A stretch of 64,000 bases of DNA from Piezodorus guildinii. Lineage: Eukaryota; Arthropoda; Insecta; Hemiptera; Pentatomidae. The position numbers and the translations under genes were made by a program. This document shows, in pieces, positions 54,290-64,000 of the stretch. The notes under the pieces are model-generated. The model had not been told where the DNA came from, did no database searches, and saw only the letters and a list, made by a program, of their open reading frames with translations. Positions within the stretch are counted from its first letter, which is position 1. Every line of letters starts with the position of its first letter. The stretch spans positions 16,864,880 to 16,928,879 of the forward strand of contig CM041295.1 in assembly GCA_023052935.1 (NCBI GenBank), written 5' to 3'.

Positions 54290-54960
54290 AATAGACATCA
54301 TAAATTTTTTTTCATAAGTGCTATTTTCGTCACGATGAGCTGACAGTGATAAACTCTTTTTAGTTCAAACCAAACTTTTAAAACGAAAATAATGCTCAAT
54401 TTAAATTGCACCTGTGTAAAACATATATTGGGCTTATCTGAGCTTGTGGAAAATAAAATGTCGTGGAAACAACGCGACCGAAGGCTGAAGGTAAACTCGG
54501 CAAGAAAATAGATTGGCAAGCCCCCCCACCTCATCTACATAATGAGGGGGGGGGATCATTGTCTTCAACCCTTCCGGGAAATCATGTCAACCAGAAGCTG
54601 TTTCCTCGCCCGAGAATAGGCCTTGGGGTGGAGTGAGCTGGGAGGAGATGGACCCATTCTTTGTCCAATTGGCTTCGGGCTCATTCACTACATATGCTGA
54701 ATCAAAACATTTTTCTCTTGTATGAGTAAAAAATAACTTTTTTAAGAACAATATAAAGTGAAAAAATGAGATCTAATTTGTCTGCCTTCGTTTGATACAT
54801 AATTATTTTAATCAAATAGTAAAGTATTTAAAGTTAATATAAATAAAAGATACAGATAAAGACATGGAATGAGTTTAGTTATGTATTATCAAAGTCAGGA
54901 TTGATCACTAATGTGCCTAGAATTGATTTTGAGGAGGCGGATGAATAATTTTTATATCAA
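54290..54960. other. Nothing recognised
   Basis: Contains C- and G-runs (54519-54552). No supported coding feature. Confidence 0.4.
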
Positions 54961-54964
54961 AGTG

Positions 54965-55760
54965 GTTTGTGATGACACTATACGGAGGGAGATGGGTAAA
55001 GAGTTCCAAAGTATGATAGCACGGATGAGAAAGGACTTTTCTCTGAATGATACTGTTCTAGGTGAGGGTAGGTAGAGATCTGTAGTTTGAAATCTTGTGT
55101 ATTTGGGGTGCACGTAAGGAGGTCAAAGATATAGGGAGGTTTTCTGGTTCGCAAGGATTGGAATAGGAAGATGCCAAGTAGGTATTTTCTTCGGGAATCG
55201 GGATAGAGCCACCTTTGACTAGAGTATGAGTGAGAGGCGTGGGACTTATTGTAGAAGTGAATCTTATAAATATTTTTAGCCTCATATCGTTCTCGCCACT
55301 GAGTCCTCCGTTGACAAGACAACGATCGTCAAAGAGGGGGAGTATTAAAACATACACTAAGAGATGAAGTATACTTTTAGGAAAAGAGTCACGGTAGAAG
55401 CTGATTGAGGAAAGAAATGGATATTTTAGTAATTTGGGAAATATGGTTACTCTGCTTTAAGTTTTGATCAAACATAACTTAAGTTTTGGAATTGGCTAAG
55501 AGTTTTATTAAGAATGAGTAAGGGGTAGTAAGAAAGTGAATGGAGGGAAGGTTTAGAGCTAATTAGCATTGCCTTTGTTATCGCTGTGTTCAGGCTTATT
55601 GGCGTTAGTAATTTTGCGTAGATGAGGGTTAGTGAACTGTATAGTGCTTTTGATAGTTTGTAGTGGAATGCTTTCCGTCCGTTCCAAAGCCATCGTAATC
55701 TAGAGGAACTTGGGTTCGTCTTTGATAACTCGTTTAGCAAAATTAAGTGGAGGAGTAATT
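54965..55760 (-). pseudogene. CR1-like non-LTR ORF2 C-terminal region, decayed
   Basis: Minus strand 55740-55468 reads RLRWLWNGRKAFHYKLSKAL and LLTPISLNTAITKAMLISSK; 55322-54978 reads SLRTRKPPYIFDLLTCTP followed by EQYHSEKSPFSSVLSYFGTL. The second resembles the R-x-YxF..WN-LP tail common to CR1/L2 and Jockey ORF2 proteins. Frameshifts throughout. Family assignment is tentative. Confidence 0.45.
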
Positions 55761-55989
55761 CGCTATCTAATTGGATAGAGTTGATTAGGGCCTTGTTCGA
55801 GTGGGATTTAAAATTTAACAGAATTTAAGCTTAAACTGATTACAAAGGCTAGAGCGTTTCCAGCCTCCTTGCAGCATGTAAAACTTTCATCTGGCAATAA
55901 TAGAAACAATTAATTTATTTATTTTTTGAGAAACTTGTAGACCCGCCCTTATTCCTTTAAATGAGATTTCATTTATATAAAAAAAAAAG

Positions 55990-56345
55990 CACTGTCTGAC
56001 GGAATCAGCAAGAAAATATGTTTATTTTATAACTTCTATCCATTATTGTATTTAATCATGAAAAACATATATCAAAATTGTTTCAGTTTATTTATATTTT
56101 GTTTTACAGTGAATAATATATTACAGAAAATTTAATCAAAAACAATAGAAATAACAAAGGTTTATTACCTATCCTATTAGAATTATTATTACTTTATAAT
56201 TCAAATAAGCTTTAAAGGTTTAATTTAGTTTCCATGGGAATCCCATTTATTTTACGGTGACAGATCTGATTTCATCTAATAATTTAAAAGTTTGAAATAA
56301 TTAATACCAATGTTAGTTTCTAAATTTAAAACAACATACCACTCA
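55990..56345 (+). repeat. RepD, second copy
   Basis: Matches 14936-15680 in order: AATCAGCAAGAAAATATG, ATAACAAAGGTTTATTACC-like, TTTAGTTTCCATGGGAATCC and CAATGTTAGTTT. Confidence 0.5.
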
Positions 56346-56349
56346 GTTT

Positions 56350-56800
56350 TTGGTATAAGGTCATTCAAAGAGAGACCAATTGGAGTCGTTATTACTTTTT
56401 CCAGGTGGTAAAGTGATTTGAGAAAGTTCCTGGTATTTTCTGGGGGTTTTTCGGCTCAAGAGCTCAACAGTTTGTAGTCACTTGGGATAGCTATATCAAT
56501 AATTCTAGCCATTTTGTTCTAGCAGCACCAAAATATCTGGACGATTGTGCAGCACTCTGTGGTTTGTAATAACTTGTTCATCGCAGTAAACTTTTAAATC
56601 TAAATTTTATATTAGTTTCTCCGGACTATATTGACAATAGGGTGTCTATTCACCACTTATCAATCCTAGAGCTCTGCACAAACTTTGGTGGTATATTTTA
56701 GCAACATTATTGTGTCACATCAAATAAGCAGTTCCAGCAAAAGTCCTACAACCATTTGTCAAATGTTGAATAGACTCGTGGGTAATGGATCAAAGGCGAC
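56350..56800 (-). pseudogene. R2-type restriction-like endonuclease region of a non-LTR element
   Basis: The minus strand gives, with frameshifts, SIQHLTNGCRTFAGTAYL, then a stop, HNNVAKIYHQSLCRA, PYYQYSPE, HNRPDILVL and RIIDIAIPSDYKL. The order Cys/His region, RHN..V, RPD... and IDIAIP is that of the PD-(D/E)XK restriction-like endonuclease at the C terminus of R2/NeSL-type proteins and of related arthropod pol tails. Its role would be target-site cleavage. Stops and frame changes show it is dead; no RT remains upstream. Confidence 0.65.
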
Positions 56801-56829
56801 ATTTATCTGTTACTATGTGTTTGAGCCTG

Positions 56830-57825
56830 AACATATATATTTTTTTTTACTATTTTACTATAACATTACTATTTTTTTTACCTGTATATTTTGTTTAGAA
56901 TTTAAAAATTAAATAAAATTAAAATAGTTTTTTTTGAATGAGAAAAATATTTATATTTGTTGTTAGTTTACGTGTTCTATTCAATTTAGTTAAGGATTAG
57001 CCAGATAAGAGTGCCCCCCTTGCCCTCAAGCCAGTACCGATCACACTAGTAAGCTGAGAGCACGCTTTTCTCGATTGGCATCTTATAACCAGTTTTGATC
57101 AGGACTTCATCTTGTCTTTTTGAAGATCACCGTCCTTCCAGAGTCGCCTACCCGTCGTGCGGAACCGAAGGATTTATAGACAGATATCTATCTTAATTTT
57201 TTTTTTCTCTCATTATATTTGTTAATTTTTTTGTACAATTCGTAGTAGTACTAACATACTAACCCAATTTTTTAACTTATTTTTTTACAGTTTGGTTAAT
57301 AGCGATTTTTTTATAGAGTTTTTATATGTTTGTAAATTTTCCTCATTTTTTTATTAAACTTTAATTTATTTTGTTTCCTTTCAATTTTATCTTTTTATTT
57401 AATATTACCTATTTTTTTTTTTAATGTTAAGTACTCAAGACCAGCTCTTTTCGAAACGGGATCGAGTATACGTTAGCCCATCTTTCTTTTATTTCGTTCT
57501 AACGTCACTCATCCCAACACTATGTTTTCCATCATTGTGTGCCTCCTGTATTATTATTATTCAATATTACTTTATGTCTAAAGTCATTTAATATTGTATC
57601 TAATTGTTTAATGTATTTATAAAATTATATTACTTCCTCTCAGTATTCTCTATACATAGCAAAATGTATCTGGGTTGGTTTTTTGCTTCTAAGCCTTAGA
57701 TGTTAAATGAAAGTAGAATGATGAAATCGTTAAATGATGGCAAGAGGCAATTTATAAACACGGCGAATATTTTATTGAATAAATTTATTCTTAGTATATA
57801 TATATAAAAAAAATAAAATAATATA
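56830..57825. other. Nothing recognised
   Basis: AT-rich with T-runs; a GC-balanced patch at 57010-57175 has no recognised content. Confidence 0.4.
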
Positions 57826-58356
57826 GTATATATATCAGTGTACAGTTTTCCTTTGGTTTAAAATGCTAATAAATGTTGTTGAATGATAATTGATATTGTA
57901 GTTTCCGGATAGTCTTATTTGTGAAAATATTTTTATGGTAGGAAACAGAATATTTAATAATAAGTACGATTGAGACTTATAATTATTTTTTCATATGTAT
58001 ATATATGTAATTCTTCTTCTAGTTTAAATGAATAAGGAGTTAAACGATGCTAAAATAAAGTTTTAATTATTACAATTTGTTTGACATAAAATAATCAATT
58101 GGATAACAAACATAATTTACAATGAACCTACCTAAAATAAAGAATTGTTTAACACTCCTTTGATTAATATATTTAACTAACATAACAGAGATATAGCCTC
58201 CCTTGGTGAAATATTTACATATGATAATGAAATCAAGAATAATAAAATTCTTGATTTTACATATATAGTGGGATATATTTACCGGGGGTGATTATCTTTT
58301 ATTTGTCTATTATCTACATGTGATTCGAGAATATTTTCATCGTGCATCTCTAACTG

Positions 58357-58424
<68 letters not shown>

Positions 58425-59891
58425 TCACTCTTTTGAAACCTAACGAGCTAATGGATCCATCCAATACAAAAATAAAACAGTGACTACCTCATAAACTTCG
58501 ATCCCTTGCTGACTGAATGATGAGATCCCGCATCACAAATAGGTTTACCAAATGAGTGGATTCTATATTTCGAAATAATAAGCTCCGCGTATAGGGAGGA
58601 ATAATTCGGTTAGGATATGAATAATACATCGAATGGATGGTGGCATGAGAGAGCGTCATGTTCACCTACCTCTTTAATCAGAGATCGGGAAGTAGAGAGC
58701 TATTTGATATCAGTTAGGCTCTGATTGCTATTCCAAACTTGCTGGAGCTGGAGCTGGAACTTAGCGTAGGCGATGTTACTTGTGTAGCGATGTAGGTAGG
58801 GGGCTAATGAGTTCGGGCACGATTTGCTTACATCTATAAATAGCCCTCTAATACTAATACATTGCTATAAACATCATTAGATCCCAAAAATAAAACTGAT
58901 TACATCAATTATACTTTGTAATATGTGCATCCAACAAGCAGTCTATATTATTATTTATTGATAGTGCTTTATTCAGAAATAATACAATCTGCCACTATCT
59001 CGGGCAATAAGTATTAGAGATAAAAGAAGTCATTCATTCCATGTATACAAAGTAAAACAAACAAATAATAAAATAAAATAAGTGAACCTAAATAACAAAT
59101 GAAAAAGAAAATGAATAAATAAAAAATAAAAATAAATAAATTATAAAAAAAATGAAATAAAGTATATGAAATAAAATAAAATAATAATAATCTTGGCCAC
59201 ATTCATACTTATATACAATATTTACATACTGCCCCTGGGAACTCCGAATCGAACCCCTGCATCCAAAAATGGATAAATGGATGCCGAGGCACTCTGTCAG
59301 GAGATCCCAGCGCCTCTCAGTCAGCCGCGTCACTAGTCCAGCCTCAGTCTATATTAGAAATAGAATCACCAGGTGTCTTTCAGTTAGAGATGCACGATGA
59401 AAATATTCTCGAATCACATGGAGATAATAGACAAATAAAAGATAATCACCCCCGGTAAATTCATCCCACTATATATGTAAAACCAAGAATTTTATTATTC
59501 TTGATTTCATTATCATATGTAAATATTTCACCAAGGGAGGTTATATCTCTGTCATGTTAGTTAAATGTATTAATCAAATCTTTATTTTAAATAGGTTCAT
59601 TGTAAATTATGTTTGTTATCCAATTGATTATTTTATGTCAAACAAATTGTAACAAATAAAACTTTATTTTAGCATCGTTTAACTCCTAATTCATTTAAAT
59701 TAGAAGAAGAATGACATATATATACATATAAAACAATAATCATAAATCTCAATCGTACTTATTATTAAATATTCTGTTTCGTATCATAAAAATATTTTCA
59801 CAAATAATACTATCCGGAAACTACAATATCAATTATCGTTCAACAACATTTATTAGCATTTTAAACCAAATGAAAACTGTACACTAATATA

Positions 59892-59895
<4 letters not shown>
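57826..59895. repeat. Large imperfect inverted repeat, arms about 0.5 kb
   Basis: The left arm, 57831-58361, and right arm, 59377-59890, are reverse complements over almost their whole length with scattered differences and small indels. Shared blocks include CACCCCCGGTAAAT (right) and GAGATGCACGATGAAAATAT. The outer ends sit in (TA)n tracts. The spacer of about 1.0 kb holds (TA)n (58361-58422), unique sequence and a Jockey-A 3' fragment. No transposase is seen. Confidence 0.88.
58951..59344 (-). mobile_element. Jockey-A-type 3' UTR insertion with 12-bp TSD
   Basis: CAGTCTATATTA flanks it at 58939-58950 and 59345-59356. Its minus-strand content (AATAATACAATCTGCCACTA; GATCCCAGCGCCTCTCAGTC) matches 24050-24210 inverted and 16570-16700. 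No coding remains. Confidence 0.82.

Positions 59896-59964
<69 letters not shown>
59887..59964. repeat. (TA)n array at inverted-repeat edge
   Basis: TA dinucleotide microsatellite of about 75 bp. Confidence 0.95.
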
Positions 59965-59967
<3 letters not shown>

Positions 59968-60544
59968 ATTATTATTTTATAAATGTATTGCTTTGTAAAT
60001 ATTTTATGAAAGTTGTAATTCATAACTATTATCAATGTCGTAATTAAGACAGATTGTAATTTCACTCAATAAAAATTGTTTTTGATTGATTATTGTGTAC
60101 AATGATAAAAAAAAATATTCAAACGTGGAATTTGACCTTAAAAAGGAGATATAAATGTGTTATCCTTCACATTTATTCTCCACTAAATTTATAAGAATTG
60201 AGCAAGTTGTGAGTAAAGTCTATTCTTTAAAGGAACTGGAAAGGAAGAGATGGAGCAGAGACTTAGGAATAATTGAGTGCGCAGTTTCATCATGAAAATG
60301 TTTTAGTAGGCCCCTACTGAATGCTAACAATGGACCGTCATTGCATTAATAATAACAATAAAGAGCTTTTATCCTTGAGAAAGGACATAAGCTCATTTAT
60401 TTATAAATGTACAAATAACATTACATTTTTTGCCCTCCTTTTCTAATAAAGAAAATATGAAATTGCCCTGAATTATGAAAGCTAATAATATTATAATATT
60501 TCCAAACATAGAATGTTAGCTTTCGACAGTAGATAATTCAGTGT
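59965..60544. other. Nothing recognised
   Basis: No supported feature. Confidence 0.4.
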
Positions 60545-61010
60545 GGATGTAATTAGTTGACCGTTGAGAATTACTGGAAGGAATTTGTCCTGGTAGCGGT
60601 CATTAAATGAAACAGCTAAATAGTTTCAACTATTTATTGTGTGCCAAGGTTTCGACCCCCTTTGTGGGTCATCATCAGGGCTAAAAAGATACAAAAGAAA
60701 TACAATTTCAATGACATTACATACAATATTATATAACCTATTGAGCTAGAGAACGTCGGTATTAAAATATAACAGAAGAACTATATATGTAAAAAAAAAC
60801 TTAATTAAAATACAATGACTATAGTATAATAATGAAAGTGTTATACAGAAAAAAATGTTTACTAAAGAAAATTTACACAGGTATCAATAATTTACATGAA
60901 ATATGAAACATAAAAATATGAAGTAGAGTGGAGATACGTACCGCATGGTGGGTGAATGGAAACTAGGTTCTGACTGTTTGGTAGATGGGGGGTAGGCAGG
61001 ATGGAAAATA
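60545..61010 (-). mobile_element. PLE 3' region with terminal motif
   Basis: 60545-60640 is the inverted match of 7000-7075 (TTACTGGAAGGAATT, GCGGTCATTAAATGAAACAG). After the hammerhead-like motif, 60684-60945 is AT-rich, then GCATGGTGGGTGAATGGAAA resumes the sequence that directly follows the motif in the 6.1-kb copy. So this copy either retains or gained about 265 bp there. Confidence 0.7.
60642..60681 (-). ncRNA. Hammerhead-ribozyme-like motif, core intact
   Basis: The minus strand has CTGATGA, T, GACCC, loop, GGGTC and GAAAC, the same as 6141-6179 except for one base after GAAAC. The extra T after CTGATGA is conserved. Cleavage site not located. Confidence 0.55.
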
Positions 61011-61246
61011 CGTAGGAAAAAACTAGAATGGAAATACGGTCCATAAATAAAGTAAACTTTATGTTCAATACTTCTTTGCTGTTTCTAATATAATATTACT
61101 TTCGTATATATTTATATATATATTATTTTTGAAAACATGCGGTTATGTTTAATTTAGGAAAAATTTCTTTTATTGAGTGATGCAATTTTAATGATCACGA
61201 CTATATCAAATATACATTAATTTCACTTACCTTTATATTTATATAT

Positions 61247-61289
<43 letters not shown>

Positions 61290-62061
61290 ACTATATATAC
61301 ATATAGTAACCTGTAACCTGCGGCTTTGCTCGCGAATATTTCATTTTGTCTTTATTTAAATTTGCACAAATGCGTTTATGAGTGGTAACTATAAAACGCA
61401 TATGATAGAGCTGTTGTTTGGTGATGTAACAAAGAAACTACCAATAAAAACCACTTTCTTTATTTTTTCCTTACTGGTGTGTTTTCTTGGTAGCTGCGCC
61501 CTCAACCAACTTACCATCTAGTCAAAACGGTCAACAACTACTCAATTATTATAAGGCGTATACATTTTCAAGAAATATAAATATATACAGTGCCAAGTAG
61601 CAACATCCAAATTATTCAATAACATCGTTTTATCTTTTAAACATAACCGTTGTATATCATCATAACTCCTTTGCAACTCATAACTCTTTGCAAGTCATTC
61701 AAATGAGTACTTATATTTTTTCTGGAAACCTATAGTAATATGTATTTTATTATAAATGGAAACTATGATGTGAATGTATATTTTATAAATAAGAACGAAT
61801 AGAAACAATCAAAACACAGTTATGTTTGAATTAATAATCACATATGTGAATATATGGGAAGGTTACCATATTTAACCAGTGTTGCCACAGTTAAACAAAT
61901 TTTGTTTTACGTTTTAGAAAAATATATTTTTCAACCAATTAGAATAATAATAAAAACTATCCTATCATTTAAGTTGGACCAAATAACAGATACTTATGAA
62001 GTTTGATCAATGTCGGTTCAGGAATATCAGAGTTTACCGCGAACAAACATTGTGACGCGAG

Positions 62062-62121
<60 letters not shown>

Positions 62122-62159
62122 TGTACTTACCTATATATCAAATATATATTACTGCCACT
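61011..62159. other. AT-rich with (TA)n arrays; nothing else recognised
   Basis: (TA)n at 61252-61285 and 62065-62120. Between them CCTGCGGCTTTGCTCGCGAA (61318) resembles a motif frequent in arthropod interspersed repeats, but I cannot name the family. Confidence 0.45.
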
Positions 62160-62325
62160 TACCTATATATTATCATATATAAAATATATTGTAAGTTAAA
62201 GTATTGCGAACGTGAAAATATTTTTTAATTTTTTCTGAAAATACAATTTTAAGATCCTTTGTGTTCAAATGCCCACATCCCGCAAAGAGGTCTATGTGTG
62301 AGTGGGTGTATACAATGGTTTCCTA
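62160..62325 (+). repeat. RepC 5' fragment
   Basis: TAAGTTAAAGTATTGCGAAC, TTTAAGATCCTTTGTGTTC, CCCGCAAAGAGGTCTATGTG; stops near the GT-rich block. Confidence 0.7.
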
Positions 62326-63089
62326 ACGCAGTGAACCAAAAATAAACTAAGGAAATAATTTGTAATTAGATAAAATGAAAAATACTTTATTGAATTTATA
62401 CTAAATAATAACGATTTAAAAAATTAAATAAAAAAATGGCTGAAAGAATCTTTATTAGATTTGAGGAATCCAAAGACTGTTATTGAGATGAAAGAAACGA
62501 TAATGACAAGAATTCATCAGATGATCCCAAAATAGTCTTATTAAAGCCTCACCCCCCTCCACCTTCCCCCTCCACTTCTTCCCTCATCTTCCCCCCCCCT
62601 TAACCCCTACCCTTTCATCTCCCGTTATACTTCAGCATAATCAGCTTTGTCCAAGATTATCTCAAAATACTCTTCAGGAGTAAAACGCGATTGTCTTTTC
62701 TGCATTTTCAAAAATCATTATCTCAAGGAATTGAATGCTTTAAATTCTTAACATAAGGAAAAAATGTGAGGATAAGAACTTTTTTACACTGAATATTTAG
62801 CATTTGGGAATAAGTAAAAATGTATGGTTAATAAGTTCATATGTCAAATTTATAACCACTTAAATTCGGATCCATAGTCATGCCGTCCTTCGATGGGGAC
62901 GTAAAATGGCGGTACCAAGCCTTAGCCTGGATAGGAGAAATTAAGGATTCCCACTGTAGAATTGTCAAATTTGCCACAGTAGCGTAAAGTGGCGTTAGGT
63001 GTATAAACAAACAAACGAATGATTTCTTCATGATGATGGACTTAAGTCGACTGTTAAGAATATAATAATTTTAATTTAATTGTATGCTT
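62326..63089. other. Nothing firmly recognised; pyrimidine-rich tract
   Basis: C- and CT-rich run at 62549-62610. Minus-strand mini-frames at 62703-62620 and 63031-62837 look protein-like but carry no family signature. Confidence 0.35.
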
Positions 63090-63235
63090 GTTACCATACT
63101 TTATTACTGCCACCATATTATTTTGCCTAACTTATTATTATTTTTCTAATTGTATTTCGTGTTCTTGTTTTTCTTAGCGCTGAGTATGGCCCGCAATGTA
63201 GGCTGCAACGTCAGCACACAAATACAATAAGTGTT
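63090..63235 (+). mobile_element. PLE terminus, decayed
   Basis: T-rich leader, CTTAGCGCTGAGTATGGCCC, then GGCTGCAACGTCAGCACACA. Same layout as 8513-8688 and 13895-14040; ribozyme-like core lost. Confidence 0.5.
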
Positions 63236-63354
63236 AGTTATCAGTGTCTTTTATTTATTTATTTTTTTTTTTTTCTATTACCGCATCCCCAAACATCTTC
63301 CTCATTTATTGGTTTCTTCATTCACTTGATTTAACCTGGTCTTACTTTACTTTG

Positions 63355-63960
63355 ACTTAGCTACATATGAAACATATAGTAAAGGGAAGTATTGCGATCA
63401 TAAAATTTTTAAATCGAATCTTCACAACAAATACATGTTTTAGGGTCCCCTGTGTCCAAACGACCAAGTCCCCCTGAAAGGTCAGTGTATTAGTGTGTAT
63501 TAAGTATTGCTCAAAAACGATAATGTGTGTAAAACTCAATTTTATGTTTAGTACAGTATATGCCTGAATTGTTACATCAACTTTTTTATCAAAATCAGCC
63601 AACCAAAAGAGCTACTTTATACTTTGCACTTTTCATATGTTAGCTTCTTTTTTTTTTCAAAAACGGCTCTAACGATTTTTATTGAACTCGCTATATCGAT
63701 GTAAAATTTAAGGGGATTCAATATCATGAAGTTTTTATTCGTATCGAAATAGTCTGACAGGGCATAAATGCCGTATTTTTAAAATTTTATTCTTTTAAAG
63801 TATCTTTAATTTTACTATAAAAAAAAAAAAAAAAAATTGTAATGTTAACCAAATTATTTCCTCTATCCATATTGAAATGCTCTATAGAGATGAGCTAGTG
63901 GCTTCTGAAATTACAACTTGCTTGGGACACCAACCAAGTAAATATTACAGGCGTCGTAAA
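63355..63960 (+). repeat. RepC copy, running close to the window end
   Basis: Starts ACATATAGTAAAGGGAAGTA; contains TAGGGTCCCCTGTGTCC, AAAACGGCTCTAACGATTTT and CTCGCTATATCGATGTAAAA; A-run expansion at 63820-63836; the match fades after 63860. Confidence 0.75.
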
Positions 63961-64000
63961 TTGGGGTAGTTTGACAAGGGTGCGTGCGACCGTAGAGTAG

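Noticed and set aside
62620..62703. Minus-strand mini-ORF starting MQKRQSRFTPEEYF
   Set aside because: Looks like a transposase-style N terminus but is only 27 codons, with no continuation or terminal repeats.
62837..63031. Minus-strand 64-codon frame
   Set aside because: Protein-like composition but no family recognised, no copy in the window and no splice or promoter evidence.

Overview
This window is AT-rich eukaryotic nuclear DNA, most probably from an arthropod. I see no host gene, rRNA, canonical tRNA gene or CRISPR. The case for an arthropod rests on the mobile-element mix: Jockey-type and other non-LTR retrotransposons, an errantivirus-like and a CsRn1/Kabuki-like Ty3/gypsy element, mariner and Tigger/pogo DNA transposons, Penelope-like (PLE) termini, and many (TA)n arrays. 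The species cannot be named from this sequence.

Layout. 1-13 kb: decayed non-LTR fragments, a decayed LTR element (2.9-4.6 kb) that pairs a BEL/Pao-type Gag with a gypsy-type integrase tail, a Penelope-like fragment with inverted termini and hammerhead-like motifs (6.1-7.1 kb), and an internally deleted mariner with both inverted ends (10107-11007). 13-19 kb: a second inverted-terminus PLE-like unit, a tRNA-derived SINE with target-site duplications (TSDs), and a nest in which a Jockey copy sits inside a Tigger element that sits inside an abundant unclassified repeat, here called RepC. 19-32 kb: Jockey fragments on both strands, PLE ends, a mariner remnant inside RepC, and several RepC copies. 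32.5-37.8 kb: a complete but frameshifted errantivirus-like gypsy element (minus strand, LTRs without substitutions, tRNA-Phe primer site, no env) inserted in RepC. 40.4-47.3 kb: a Jockey copy with an endonuclease tail and reverse transcriptase, split by a young CsRn1/Kabuki-type gypsy element (minus strand, tRNA-Trp primer site, CHCC Gag, gag-pol overlap with a G-GGA-AAC slippery heptamer). 47-57 kb: more RepC, Jockey, mariner and CR1-like pieces, and a remnant of an R2-type endonuclease domain. 57.8-59.9 kb: an inverted repeat with arms of about 0.5 kb. 60-64 kb: another PLE 3' end with an intact hammerhead-like core, RepC copies and simple repeats.

The elements do not form a host pathway. 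What they show is relative age. The two gypsy elements are the youngest large insertions, because their LTRs are nearly identical. RepC and the Jockey fragments are the older substrate. RepC names an AT-rich repeat of about 0.9 kb with at least eleven recognisable copies here; RepD is a second, less defined repeat seen twice. Jockey-A and Jockey-B are working names for two related Jockey subfamilies.
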